From the NCBI RefSeq assembly GCF_900114415.1, contig NZ_FOSZ01000007.1, positions 1 to 64,000 of the forward strand: DNA of 64,000 nt, written 5' to 3'. Position numbers and translations under genes: made by a program. The notes below the pieces were generated by a model, which did not search any database, was not told the DNA's origin, and worked only from the letters and a program-made list of their open reading frames with translations. Numbering within the stretch: position 1 is the stretch's first letter; each line of letters opens with the position of its first letter. Of this stretch, positions 19,180 to 28,140 are shown one piece after another. Origin of the DNA: Shimia haliotis. Its GTDB lineage: Bacteria > Pseudomonadota > Alphaproteobacteria > Rhodobacterales > Rhodobacteraceae.

Positions 19180-19902
19180 ATGAAAAAACTGATCCTTTCC
19201 ACCGCAGCACTGGCACTGACCGCCGGTTTTGCTCTGGCAGACACCGTGCGCATGGGCACCGAAGGCGCCTACCCTCCGTACAACTTCATCAACGACGCGG
19301 GTAACCTCGACGGTTTTGAAATCGTTCTGGGCAACGAGCTGTGCAAACGTGCCGGCCTGACCTGCGAGTGGGTCAAAAACGACTGGGACAGCATTATCCC
19401 GAACCTGGTGTCCGGCAACTACGACACCATCATCGCGGGCATGTCCATCACCGACGAGCGTGACGAAGTCATCGATTTCACCCAGAACTATATCCCGCCG
19501 GCGGCATCCGCATATGCGGCGACCTCTGCTGATGCAGACATCATGGGTGGCGTTGTGGCCGCACAGACCGCGACCATTCAGGCCGGCTACGTTGCAGAAT
19601 CCGGCGCAGCGCTGATCGAATTCGCAACCCCCGAAGAAACCGTCGCAGCAGTCCGCAACGGCGAAGCCGACGCGGTTTTTGCTGACAAAGACTATCTGGC
19701 TCCACTGGTTGACGAATCCGGCGGCGAACTGGTCTTCGCTGGCGACGACGTTCCGCTGGGCGGCGGCGTTGGCATGGGTCTGCGCGAATCCGACACCGAG
19801 CTGAAAGCCAAGTTCAACGCGGCCATCGACTCGATGAAGGCGGACGGCACTCTGAACGCTCTGATCGTCGAGTGGTTCGGCCCCGACGCGGCCACCTACT
19901 GA
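19180..19902 (+). CDS. ABC transporter periplasmic substrate-binding protein
   Basis: 240 residues from ATG 19180, with CTAGGGAG upstream. Signal peptide MKKLILSTAALALTAGFALA. The mature start DTVRMGTEGAYPPYNFIND is the SBP family 3 (HisJ/LAO/ArgT) pattern. ELCKRAGLTCEWVKNDWDSI holds the usual paired cysteines, and IIAGMSITDERDEVIDFT is conserved. The ligand is probably a basic amino acid, opine or amine; it cannot be fixed from sequence. A terminator right behind it would give more binding protein than permease. Confidence 0.92.
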   Translation: MKKLILSTAALALTAGFALADTVRMGTEGAYPPYNFINDAGNLDGFEIVLGNELCKRAGLTCEWVKNDWDSIIPNLVSGNYDTIIAGMSITDERDEVIDFTQNYIPPAASAYAATSADADIMGGVVAAQTATIQAGYVAESGAALIEFATPEETVAAVRNGEADAVFADKDYLAPLVDESGGELVFAGDDVPLGGGVGMGLRESDTELKAKFNAAIDSMKADGTLNALIVEWFGPDAATY

Positions 19903-19916
19903 TCTGATTGATCCCG

Positions 19917-19947
19917 CAGGCCCGCGCCTTTGCGCGGGCCTGTTTTT
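19917..19947 (+). terminator. terminator/attenuator between binding protein and permease genes
   Basis: CAGGCCCGCGC (19917-19927) pairs with GCGCGGGCCTG (19932-19942), followed by five T. Its place inside the transporter operon suggests partial termination that lowers permease expression. Confidence 0.85.
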
Positions 19948-20010
19948 GCATCCGGCCCCTGCCCGTTTTCCTAAAAAACGCGGGCAGCCGCCAAACCAAA
20001 GACGCCCGCG

Positions 20011-20898
20011 ATGTTTTCCTACTGTGCCGACCCTTCCACGCTTGAATCCTTCCGGTGGCTGTCCTGCTACCTGACCACCGGCGTGCATATGTCGTTTTAC
20101 AAAAGCTTCCTTCTGGTGCTCGCCCTTCTGGCCGTCACCGCCCCTGTGGCGTTGTCTTTCGGCTTTCTGGGCGCCATGTCGGCCCGCAGCCACATCGCCC
20201 CCGTAAGCTGGCTCGGAAAAGGCTATATCGCCATCGTGCGCGGCGTCCCTGACATCGCATTCTTCCTGTTTTTCGTGATTGCGCTCGACCAATCCTTCGA
20301 GCTCATCAAACACAACGTGGTCTGCCCCGATTGGACCGATCCAATCCGGCAGGGCAATGATTTCCTCGTATGCCCTCAGGCCAAAGTGCCCCTCGGGTCC
20401 TCTCCGGAATACGTCCACCAACTTTATGGCTTTATGCTCGCGGTCATCACCTTTGCCATCGTTTTTGGCGCATTTGCGGCCAACGTCTTGTTTGGCGGCA
20501 TGCGCGCCGTGCCGCACGCCCAACTTGAAACCGCCGAGGCCTATGGCATGACACGACGTCAGATTTTCTGGCGCATTCTGGTTCCGCAAATGTGGGTCTA
20601 TGCCCTGCCCGGCCTATCCAATCTTTGGATGGTCTTGATCAAGGCGACACCGCTGCTTTTCCTGCTCGGCATCGAAGATATCGTCTATTGGGCCCGCGAA
20701 CTCGGCGGCACCAAAACGTCCAAGTTCTCCGCCTATCCGCATCCGGACTGGCGCATGTGGTACTTCCTCTTCCTGCTGGTTTTCTACCTCAGCTTCACCA
20801 AAGTGTCCGAGGTTGTGCTTGAGCGCCTGATGCGCCGGCTGAACAAAGGACAGGCCACCGCTGGCGGCGAAGCTCTGCGCAAGGAGGCAGCGGCATGA
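20011..20898 (+). CDS. ABC transporter permease 1 (His/Glu/Gln/Arg type)
   Basis: 295 residues with five or six helices. The EAA loop reads ETAEAYGMTRRQIFWRILVP, and the HisMQ motif RGVPDIAFFLFFV is present. Residues about 93-138 form an unusually long external loop between helices with Cys105 and Cys121, which the partner permease lacks. Its TGA overlaps the ATG of the second permease. Confidence 0.9.
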   Translation: MFSYCADPSTLESFRWLSCYLTTGVHMSFYKSFLLVLALLAVTAPVALSFGFLGAMSARSHIAPVSWLGKGYIAIVRGVPDIAFFLFFVIALDQSFELIKHNVVCPDWTDPIRQGNDFLVCPQAKVPLGSSPEYVHQLYGFMLAVITFAIVFGAFAANVLFGGMRAVPHAQLETAEAYGMTRRQIFWRILVPQMWVYALPGLSNLWMVLIKATPLLFLLGIEDIVYWARELGGTKTSKFSAYPHPDWRMWYFLFLLVFYLSFTKVSEVVLERLMRRLNKGQATAGGEALRKEAAA

Positions 20899-21704
20899 AG
20901 ACCTGCGCCCAGACCATCTCCGACTATGCATTCCGTTCGCTTGGCTATGGCGAACGCCTTTTGCCGCGCTCCGATTTTACCCTGTGTGAACAGTTTACGC
21001 TGATCGGCTCCGGCATGATCTGGAACATCTACTTTGGCGTGATCGCGCTCTGCACAGGCTTCTTCTTTGCCGTGGCACTCGCCATGGGCAAGAACTCGGC
21101 CACATGGGCATATCGCCGCCCGAGCGAACTTTTCATCTTCGTGTTCCGCGGCAGCCCGCTCTTCATCCAGTTCTTCTTTGCCTACTTCTTGTTTCTGTCT
21201 CTCAAGAAAAACTACGATTTCTTTGATCCGCTGACGTCAGCGTGGCTTGGCGCTGTTATTGTCTTGTTCTGCAACACAGCAGCCTATTCCGCGGAAATCT
21301 TCTATGGTGCCCTGCGCTCGATCCCCAAAGGCGATATCGAAGCCGCCGATGCCTACGGCATGACCGGCTGGCCCCGTTTCCGCCGCATCATTTTTCCAAC
21401 AATGATGCGCTTGGCATGGCCAGCCTACACCAACGAGGCGATCTTTCTGTTTCACGCCACGGCGCTGGTCTTTTTCTCCGCCTTCCCTGCGCGCGGCCAA
21501 AAGGGCGATGCGCTCTATTATGCCAGCTACTTCGCGGACAAGACCTTCAACCCGTTTGTTCCCTATCCTATTCTGGCGTTTTACTTCATCCTGCTGACGC
21601 TGGTTGTCATCTGGGTTTTTGGAATCACCAACCGCCGCCTGAACAAGCACCTGCCGCAAGCGGCAACCGCAAAACTGCGTGTACGCCCCAATCTGATCCG
21701 CTAA
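20895..21704 (+). CDS. ABC transporter permease 2 (His/Glu/Gln/Arg type)
   Basis: 269 residues. The motif FRGSPLFIQFFFAYF and the EAA loop EAADAYGMTGWPRFRRIIFP identify the HisM/HisQ family. The N-terminal 45 residues (CEQFTLIGSGMIWNIYFG) precede the first helix. It forms the heterodimeric channel with the preceding gene's product. A 341-base gap follows. Confidence 0.9.
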   Translation: MKTCAQTISDYAFRSLGYGERLLPRSDFTLCEQFTLIGSGMIWNIYFGVIALCTGFFFAVALAMGKNSATWAYRRPSELFIFVFRGSPLFIQFFFAYFLFLSLKKNYDFFDPLTSAWLGAVIVLFCNTAAYSAEIFYGALRSIPKGDIEAADAYGMTGWPRFRRIIFPTMMRLAWPAYTNEAIFLFHATALVFFSAFPARGQKGDALYYASYFADKTFNPFVPYPILAFYFILLTLVVIWVFGITNRRLNKHLPQAATAKLRVRPNLIR

Positions 21705-21940
21705 TCGGGCAACTGACTGGCCCGCACCATGCCCGCCGGCTTTCGGCGGCATGATCTGGGCGGTCGCGACCTGTTGATGACACGCAAAATTTGCCCCCGC
21801 ATCGCGAAACGCTTGGGTATTGATCAACCGCCCCACAAAAACCCACAAAAAACACCGCTGTAGGCGGGCATTCTGCCAGTATGTCCCCTGTCCTTAAACG
21901 GTTATTCACACCCCGAATGCCACTGTCGGGACACCTCCGC

Positions 21941-21972
21941 AATACCGACGCAATACCGACGTAATACCGACG
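21941..21972 (+). repeat. three 11-base direct repeats, AATACCGACG(C/T)
   Basis: AATACCGACG occurs at 21941, 21952 and 21963, each 11 bases apart, which is close to one helical turn. The same unit recurs three times at 61591-61622 before mtnP. The even spacing on one DNA face suits a protein-binding array. Confidence 0.8.
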
Positions 21973-22014
21973 TTCGTAAATTCCTCTGGACATTGAGAAG
22001 CGCGGCGGAGATAT

Positions 22015-22024
22015 TTTGATCAAA
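22015..22024. promoter_or_regulatory. TTTGATCAAA palindrome upstream of ligase gene 1
   Basis: A perfect 10-base palindrome ends 21 bases before the ATG at 22046. An identical palindrome stands at 23389-23398. Both start codons are also immediately preceded by a GGTGCAC stretch. A shared operator is inferred. Confidence 0.55.
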
Positions 22025-22045
22025 TTATGACAGCACAGGTGCACT

Positions 22046-23362
22046 ATGGAGCCGCTTCACTATCGAACCTTCCGCATTGGCGTTTCGGATCTGAATGGCC
22101 AGATCCGCGGCAAACGCCTTCCCTCGGCTCAAGCGGCCAAGCTGGAAACCGACGGTGCCCGCATGCCACTGTCAGTGTTGAACGTCGACATCTGGGGCCA
22201 TGACATCGACGGCAGCCCACTGGTATTTGAAACCGGCGACCCAGATGGCATCCTGCGCCCTACAGAGCGCGGCCCCATGCCTTTGCCATGGCTGGCGACC
22301 CCGTCCGAAGCAGTGCCTATGGCTATGTTCAACGAAGACGGCACACCGTTTTTAGGCGACCCGCGGCAGGCACTATCCAGCGTTCTGGATCGCTTTGCAC
22401 AACGTGGCTGGACAGTCATGGCGGCTACCGAAATGGAATTCACACTGGTTGACGACAGCGGAGACGCGCTTATGCCACCGCTGGATCCGCGCAGCGGGCG
22501 CCGCTTGATGTCTGGTGAGATCATGGGGCTTGATGAACTCGACACGTTTGATGCGTTCTTCACCGACGTCTATGAGGGCGCGGAGGCGATGGGCATACCG
22601 ATCCAATCGATGATTTCGGAATGTGGCATCGGCCAGTTTGAGGTCACTCTCAACCACCAAAACGCGATGAAGGCCGCGGACGATGCCTTGTATTTCAAGT
22701 TCCTACTGCGCGGAATTGCCCGCAAACACGGGCTTGCGGCAACTTTCATGGCCAAGCCATACCCTGAGGATGCGGGCAATGGCATGCATGTGCATTTCTC
22801 GGTTGTTGATGAGAATGGCAAGAATGTTTTTGACAACGGTGGGCCTGAAGGCACGGAAATTTTGCAGCAGGCTGTTGCCGGCTGTTTGCAGGCCATGCGC
22901 GCCTCCACTCTGATCTTTGCCCCGCACGGCCCAAGTTATGACCGCTTCGCCCCAGGCAATCACGCGCCAACCTCTGTGTGCTGGGCTTATGAGAACCGCA
23001 CCTCCGCGTTGCGCATTCCCGGTGGCGCGTATGGCGCGCGCCGGATCGAACATCGCGTCGCAGGCGGCGATATCAATCCCTATCTGATGCTCGCCGCGGT
23101 TCTTGGCGCGGCAATCGAAGGCATCGAAGAAGGTCTGACACCGCCTGATCCAATCGAAGGCAATGCCTACGATCTGGACCTTCCCCACCTTGCTGACGGT
23201 TGGGAAGCCGCGATCGACCTCTTTGCCACCGACCCGTTCATCACACGCTGTTTGCCCCAACAACTGATTGACAATATGGTTATGACCAAACGTCAGGAAC
23301 TGCGCGAACTGGCGGGAATACCCAAGGAAGACCACTGGAAGACCTACCTCGAGCGGGTCTGA
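22046..23362 (+). CDS. glutamine synthetase-like gamma-glutamyl-amine ligase 1
   Basis: 438 residues of the glutamine synthetase fold (class I type). The N-terminal beta-grasp has RIGVSDLNGQIRGKRLP. The catalytic domain has AATEMEFTLVDD (metal-binding Glu), GIGQFEVTLNH, GNGMHVHFSVVDENGKN and APNHAPT-like blocks around SVCWAYENRTSALRIPGG. Divergence from housekeeping GlnA and its companions point to gamma-glutamylation of an amine such as putrescine (PuuA-like). The amine is not determined. Confidence 0.85.
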   Translation: MEPLHYRTFRIGVSDLNGQIRGKRLPSAQAAKLETDGARMPLSVLNVDIWGHDIDGSPLVFETGDPDGILRPTERGPMPLPWLATPSEAVPMAMFNEDGTPFLGDPRQALSSVLDRFAQRGWTVMAATEMEFTLVDDSGDALMPPLDPRSGRRLMSGEIMGLDELDTFDAFFTDVYEGAEAMGIPIQSMISECGIGQFEVTLNHQNAMKAADDALYFKFLLRGIARKHGLAATFMAKPYPEDAGNGMHVHFSVVDENGKNVFDNGGPEGTEILQQAVAGCLQAMRASTLIFAPHGPSYDRFAPGNHAPTSVCWAYENRTSALRIPGGAYGARRIEHRVAGGDINPYLMLAAVLGAAIEGIEEGLTPPDPIEGNAYDLDLPHLADGWEAAIDLFATDPFITRCLPQQLIDNMVMTKRQELRELAGIPKEDHWKTYLERV

Positions 23363-23388
23363 TCCAGAGCCGAAACCACGCGAAAAAA

Positions 23389-23398
23389 TTTGATCAAA
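23389..23398. promoter_or_regulatory. TTTGATCAAA palindrome upstream of amidotransferase gene
   Basis: This is the second exact copy of the 10-base palindrome, ending 13 bases before the ATG at 23412, in the 49-base gap after ligase gene 1. It suggests a second, co-regulated promoter within the cluster. Confidence 0.55.
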
Positions 23399-23411
23399 CA
23401 CACGGTGCACC

Positions 23412-24095
23412 ATGAAAATCGGAATCCTGCAAACAGGCCACACCCCAGAGGAGCTACAGGAGGAATTCGGCGAATATTCCGACCTCTTCCAAGCGCTTTT
23501 CGCAGGCCATGATTTCGAGTTCGAAACATACAATGTGGTCGACGGTGTCTTCCCAGAAGGCATCGAGTCTGCCCAAGGCTGGCTTGTGACCGGCTCCAAA
23601 CACGGAGCCTATGAAGACCACGATTGGATCCCCCCTCTTGAGGACTTTATTCGTGCTTCCGTCAGCGCCAGCGCACCCATCATTGGCATCTGTTTCGGCC
23701 ACCAAATCATCGCGCAAGCCCTTGGCGGCAAAGTGGAAAAATTCTCCGGTGGGTGGGCTGTGGGTCGTCAGACTTACGATTTTGCCGGCACCGAAATTTC
23801 CCTGAACGCCTGGCATCAGGATCAGGTCACCGAATTGCCACCTGGCGCTGTGACCATCGCATCCAATGACTTCTGCAAGAATGCTGCAATCGTCTATGGC
23901 GACCGCGCGCTGACAGTTCAGGCCCACCCTGAATTTGACGGCTTGTTCATCGACGGCCTCATCAACACCCGCGGTCGTGGCGTTGTGCCCGACGACCTTC
24001 TTGATGCCGCCGAGGACACCCTTGCGGAACCGGTCGCAAATCAAACACTTGCGGACCAATTCGCCGACTTTTTCCGACAGGAGCGTACCCAATGA
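23412..24095 (+). CDS. class I glutamine amidotransferase-like hydrolase
   Basis: 227 residues. The nucleophile elbow IGICFGHQ places Cys94, and VQAHPEFD supplies the catalytic histidine and acid. The family resembles stand-alone GMP-synthase-type glutaminases. Lying between two gamma-glutamyl ligase genes, it may hydrolyse a gamma-glutamyl intermediate, as PuuD does, although it is not a close PuuD match by eye. Its TGA overlaps the next ATG. Confidence 0.85.
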   Translation: MKIGILQTGHTPEELQEEFGEYSDLFQALFAGHDFEFETYNVVDGVFPEGIESAQGWLVTGSKHGAYEDHDWIPPLEDFIRASVSASAPIIGICFGHQIIAQALGGKVEKFSGGWAVGRQTYDFAGTEISLNAWHQDQVTELPPGAVTIASNDFCKNAAIVYGDRALTVQAHPEFDGLFIDGLINTRGRGVVPDDLLDAAEDTLAEPVANQTLADQFADFFRQERTQ

Positions 24096-25450
24096 GCGAC
24101 TGGATTTCCGAAGCCCCCGAGGCCGCCCGCGAATACCTGAAAGACCGCCGTCTTGACGAGGTAGAGTGCATCATCTCCGACCTTCCCGGCATCGCCCGCG
24201 GCAAGGCCGTGCCCGCCTCAAAATTCGCACGACAGAAGTATTTTCACCTGCCGGATTCTATTTTCTATCAGACCCTTACCGGCGGATGGGGAGAAGCCGC
24301 AGGCGACGAAGGCTTCATCGAAAAGGACATGTTCCTCAGACCTGACTGGTCAACCACCACGGCCGCGCCATGGACCGGAGACTGGACGCTCCAGGTCATT
24401 CATGACGCCTTTGACACCGACGGAAAACCGGTCGAGTTCAGCCCTCGAAACGTGTTGAAACGCGTTGTGGACCTCTACCGCAAAAAGGGCTGGGAGCCCG
24501 TCGTGGCACCGGAGATGGAATTCTTCCTCGTGGCCCGCAACACGGATCCAGCCAAGGAAATCAAGCCTATGATGGGTCGCTCCGGCCGGCCGGCCGCCGC
24601 ACGTCAGGCTTATTCCATGACCGCAGTCGACGAATTCGGCCCCGTTATTGACGACATCTACGACTTTGCCGAAGCACAGGGTTTTGAGATCGACGGCATC
24701 ACGCAAGAAGGCGGCGCCGGTCAGCTTGAAATCAATCTGATCCACGGCGATCCGGTCGAATTGGCAGATCAGGTCTTTTACTTCAAACGCCTGATCCGCG
24801 AGGCGGCCCTGCGCCACGATTGCTATGCCACCTTTATGGCCAAGCCGATCGAAAACGAGCCCGGATCAGCTATGCACATCCACCACTCGGTGATCGACAT
24901 CGAGACCGGGCAGAACATCTTTTCCGGCCCGCAAGGCGGCGACACAGATGCGTTTTTCCACTTTATCGCGGGCCTTCAGAACCACTTGCCCTCCGCAATC
25001 GCGGTTCTTGCGCCTTATGTGAACAGCTATCGCCGCTATGTGCGGGACCACGCCGCGCCAATCAATCTCGAATGGGCGCGCGACAACCGCACAACCGGCA
25101 TTCGCATTCCGCTGTCCACACCCGCCGCGCGGCGTGTCGAAAACCGCATCGCCGGCATGGATTGCAACCCCTACCTCGGAATTGCGGCTTCTCTTGCCTG
25201 TGGCTATCTCGGCCTGATCGAACAAGAGCGTCCCGACAAGCAATACAAGGGCGACGCCTATGATGGTGAAGAAGCCATCCCACGCATTCTTGGTGGCGCT
25301 CTGGACATCTTTGACGAAGCAAAAGACCTGCACGATGTTCTTGGTCCGGAATTTGCCCGTGTTTACTCAATTGTAAAACGCGCCGAGTACGAAGAATTCC
25401 TTGCGGTTATCTCGCCCTGGGAACGGGAACATTTGCTGCTGAACGTGTGA
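24092..25450 (+). CDS. puuA: glutamine synthetase-like gamma-glutamylputrescine synthetase 2
   Basis: 452 residues. The start with DEVECIISDLPGIARGKAVP is typical of PuuA-like ligases. APEMEFFLVARN, GGAGQLEINLIHGDP and SAMHIHHSVIDIETGQNIF hold the metal and nucleotide sites. It joins glutamate to an amine using ATP. It is overlapped by the amidotransferase gene and followed 42 bases later by a PuuB-like oxidase. The ligase and oxidase together make the putrescine route likely. Confidence 0.82.
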   Translation: MSDWISEAPEAAREYLKDRRLDEVECIISDLPGIARGKAVPASKFARQKYFHLPDSIFYQTLTGGWGEAAGDEGFIEKDMFLRPDWSTTTAAPWTGDWTLQVIHDAFDTDGKPVEFSPRNVLKRVVDLYRKKGWEPVVAPEMEFFLVARNTDPAKEIKPMMGRSGRPAAARQAYSMTAVDEFGPVIDDIYDFAEAQGFEIDGITQEGGAGQLEINLIHGDPVELADQVFYFKRLIREAALRHDCYATFMAKPIENEPGSAMHIHHSVIDIETGQNIFSGPQGGDTDAFFHFIAGLQNHLPSAIAVLAPYVNSYRRYVRDHAAPINLEWARDNRTTGIRIPLSTPAARRVENRIAGMDCNPYLGIAASLACGYLGLIEQERPDKQYKGDAYDGEEAIPRILGGALDIFDEAKDLHDVLGPEFARVYSIVKRAEYEEFLAVISPWEREHLLLNV

Positions 25451-25492
25451 TCCCGCCGGCAGAAGGCGGCCAAAATAGCCGAAAGGGCGCAG

Positions 25493-26797
25493 ATGAACCT
25501 GCTCTATAGCAATGATTCTAAGGGGGAATACCCCAAGAGCTGGTATGCAGCGACGGCAGACCATCTGCCGCCTTTTGCCTCGTTTCAGGGCGAAAGGCGC
25601 GCGGACGTTTGCGTTGTCGGCGGCGGCTACACAGGGCTGTCGACGGCCCTTCATCTCGCGCAGAAGGGCTTTGACGTCATCTTGCTTGAGGCTCAACGCG
25701 TCGGCTTTGGGGCCTCTGGTCGCAATGGCGGCCAACTGGGTACAGGTCAGCGCATGGAGCAGGACGCGCTGGAAAATCTCGTCGGACAAGACGATGCTGC
25801 CAAGCTCTGGAGCCTCTCGGAAGAGGCAAAGGCTGTCGTCCGCAATCTAATCAGCACCCACGACATCGCTTGCCACTACAAACCCGGCATTGCGCACGCC
25901 TGCTTTTCCGCAAGCGAAACTCGGGACGAGCACAGCTACACCGACCACCTTCAGGACCGCTACGGGTACACGCAGATCGAAAAACTCGATCGTGACGCGA
26001 TGCAGGCGTTGTGCCCCTCTCCAAAATACGTCGGCGGCAGCCTTGATATGGGCGCGGGGCATCTGCATCCCCTCAGCTTTGCACTCGGACTGGCCAAGGC
26101 CGCACAGGCCGCAGGCGCTGAAATTTTTGAGCAAAGCGAAGTCACTCAGATCACCGAAAACGGCAAAATCACCATCAAAACGCGCGGCGGCAAAGTCACC
26201 GCCGACCATCTTGTTCTGGCTTGCAACGGCTATCTCGGCGATCTGCAACCCAAAGTCGCCAGCCGCGTCATGCCGATCAACAACTTCATCGCCGCAACAG
26301 AGCCTCTCGGAGAGGACGCAGCTAAAGTTCTGGCGCAGGATGTAGCGGTTGCCGACACCAAGTTCGTGATCAATTACTTCCGCCTCAGCCATGACAAACG
26401 GCTTCTGTTTGGTGGCGGAGAAAGCTATGGCTATCGCTTTCCGAGCGACATTGCCGCGACCGTGCGCAAACCAATGACCGAGATCTTTCCTCACCTCAAA
26501 GACGTGCAGATCGACTACGCATGGGGCGGCACTTTGGCCATCACAATGAAACGCATGCCCTACCTGCGTCGCTTGTCAGACAAGGTGCTAACAGCCTCCG
26601 GATACTCCGGTCACGGCGTCGGCACGGCAACCCACGCGGGTCAGCTTATCGCGCAAGCCATTGCCGGTCAGGCCGAAGGCTTTGACACGATGGCACGCGT
26701 GCCTGCCACGCCTTTCCCGGGAGGCACCTCACTGCGCAGCCCGCTTTTGGCGCTGGCAATGACATGGTTCAGCCTGCGAGACAGGCTGGGTATCTGA
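25493..26797 (+). CDS. puuB: FAD-dependent gamma-glutamylputrescine oxidase-like enzyme
   Basis: 434 residues of the DAO/glycine-oxidase family. The N-terminal Rossmann fold reads VCVVGGGYTGLSTALHLA, followed by GFGASGRNGGQLGTGQR, a signature of PuuB/OrdL proteins. The C-terminal FAD contact is YSGHGVGTATHAGQLIA. It oxidises the gamma-glutamyl amine to an aldehyde. No aldehyde dehydrogenase (PuuC) gene lies next to it, so that step must be encoded elsewhere. Confidence 0.85.
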   Translation: MNLLYSNDSKGEYPKSWYAATADHLPPFASFQGERRADVCVVGGGYTGLSTALHLAQKGFDVILLEAQRVGFGASGRNGGQLGTGQRMEQDALENLVGQDDAAKLWSLSEEAKAVVRNLISTHDIACHYKPGIAHACFSASETRDEHSYTDHLQDRYGYTQIEKLDRDAMQALCPSPKYVGGSLDMGAGHLHPLSFALGLAKAAQAAGAEIFEQSEVTQITENGKITIKTRGGKVTADHLVLACNGYLGDLQPKVASRVMPINNFIAATEPLGEDAAKVLAQDVAVADTKFVINYFRLSHDKRLLFGGGESYGYRFPSDIAATVRKPMTEIFPHLKDVQIDYAWGGTLAITMKRMPYLRRLSDKVLTASGYSGHGVGTATHAGQLIAQAIAGQAEGFDTMARVPATPFPGGTSLRSPLLALAMTWFSLRDRLGI

Positions 26798-26902
26798 CCC
26801 AAACAGCCTTTGTTTTCATGCAAACTTCACCTTCTGGGTGCGGAATCGACTGGTCTTGCTCGCGCAATTGTTTTAGGTTTTTGAAAGTAGAGCTTAAGAA
26901 AG

Positions 26903-28120
26903 ATGAAATCTATGACTTTGCCGCCGAACGTCTATGACGCCGAACCGATCCCGGAGGCCGCCCGTGCCGAGGTTGAGCGCTTGCTGCAAACCGGTGATCT
27001 TTTCCGCTACACCGCGCCCGAAAACGCGCCCGTGTCTCTGCTGGAAGCCGAGTTTGCCGCGATGCTGGGCACAAAATACGCATTGGCCGTATCTTCTTGC
27101 TCCGCCGCACTATTTCTATCGCTAAAGGCGCTTGGCCTACCGCGTGATGCGCGTGTTTTGTTGCCCGGATTCACCTTCGCCGCCGTGCCGTCATCGGTGG
27201 TGCATGCCGATTGTGTGCCGGTCCTCTGCGAAGTGGGCGAAAACTACCGCATCGACATCCAGGATTTCGAAACGCGTCTTGATGACAATATCGACGCCGT
27301 GATCATCAGCCACATGCGCGGCCACACGTCGGACATGGACGCAATCATGGAGCTTTGTTCCGCCCGCAACATTCCGGTGATCGAAGACGCAGCCCACAGT
27401 CTTGGCACAACGTGGAACGGCCGCAACATCGGCACCATTGGCAATGTCGGCTGCTTTTCCTTCCAGTCCTACAAGCTGATCAACTCCGGCGAAGGTGGCA
27501 TCATGGTTACCGACGACCCCGATCTGGTGGCCCGCGCGGTGATCATGTCCGGCGCTTATGAGCACAACTGGCAGAAACACAAAGCGCCCGAAGGCGACAA
27601 CACCGGCGAGCTTGAGGCGGCCTTTAACCGCTGGCAAAACCAGCTACCGCTGTACAACCTGCGCCTGTCCAATCTGTCGGCCGCCATCGTGCGTTCGCAG
27701 CTGGCCGAAGTGCCGCGTCGCGTACGCGATGGCCGTGCCAACCATGACTATGTCGCTGCAATCCTGAACGGCTCGGATTGGTTGCAGGTTCCCGAGAAAC
27801 TGGCGCCTGAAGACCGCGCACCCGACAGCATCCAATTCAACCTTGTCGGCCTGACAAACGACGAAATCCTCGCCTTTCAGGAAGCCGCCAACAAACGTGG
27901 TGTGAAGGTTCAGGTGTTTGGTCAGTCTTCCGATAACGCGCGTGCCTTCTGGAACTGGCAGTTCGTGCCCGATCTGCCGGAGCTGCCGAAAACCCGTGCA
28001 ATGCTGATGAAAGCTTGTGACGTGCGGCTCCCTGCGCGCTTGAAGACTGAAGAACTCGACATCATTGCCGCCGCACTGACCGGTGCAGCCGAAGACGTCA
28101 TGGGACGCGCCGCGGCCTAA
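26903..28120 (+). CDS. DegT/DnrJ/EryC1/StrS family PLP aminotransferase
   Basis: 405 residues. VIEDAAHSLGT holds the pyridine-nitrogen Asp162, and CFSFQSYKLINSGEGG holds the PLP lysine Lys191. Classical members transaminate nucleotide-bound keto-sugars. Here no sugar genes surround the gene, and it lies just after the amine-catabolism cluster, so the substrate is uncertain. A perfect bidirectional terminator ends the gene. Confidence 0.85.
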   Translation: MKSMTLPPNVYDAEPIPEAARAEVERLLQTGDLFRYTAPENAPVSLLEAEFAAMLGTKYALAVSSCSAALFLSLKALGLPRDARVLLPGFTFAAVPSSVVHADCVPVLCEVGENYRIDIQDFETRLDDNIDAVIISHMRGHTSDMDAIMELCSARNIPVIEDAAHSLGTTWNGRNIGTIGNVGCFSFQSYKLINSGEGGIMVTDDPDLVARAVIMSGAYEHNWQKHKAPEGDNTGELEAAFNRWQNQLPLYNLRLSNLSAAIVRSQLAEVPRRVRDGRANHDYVAAILNGSDWLQVPEKLAPEDRAPDSIQFNLVGLTNDEILAFQEAANKRGVKVQVFGQSSDNARAFWNWQFVPDLPELPKTRAMLMKACDVRLPARLKTEELDIIAAALTGAAEDVMGRAAA

Positions 28121-28140
28121 GGTAACGAGTTCCTAAAAGC

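Larger units (their letters stand above)
21705..22045. other. 341-base gap before the amine-catabolism genes
   Basis: A GC-rich imperfect inverted repeat near 21730-21752 (ATGCCCGCCG/CGGCGGCAT) could end the transporter transcript, although no T-run follows. The gap also holds three 11-base direct repeats and a TTTGATCAAA palindrome, both listed separately. I see no convincing reading frame or RNA gene. Confidence 0.6.

Noticed and set aside
19165-20589. 474-codon open frame on the minus strand
   Set aside because: It lies fully antisense to the binding protein and permease genes, both of which have clear families. High-GC codon use leaves such mirror frames open.
21941-21972. CRISPR array
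   Set aside because: Repeats are 11 bases with no spacers and no cas genes are present.
22703-23599. 298-codon minus-strand frame opposite ligase gene 1
   Set aside because: Antisense to a well-conserved glutamine synthetase-like gene and its downstream gap; no family features.
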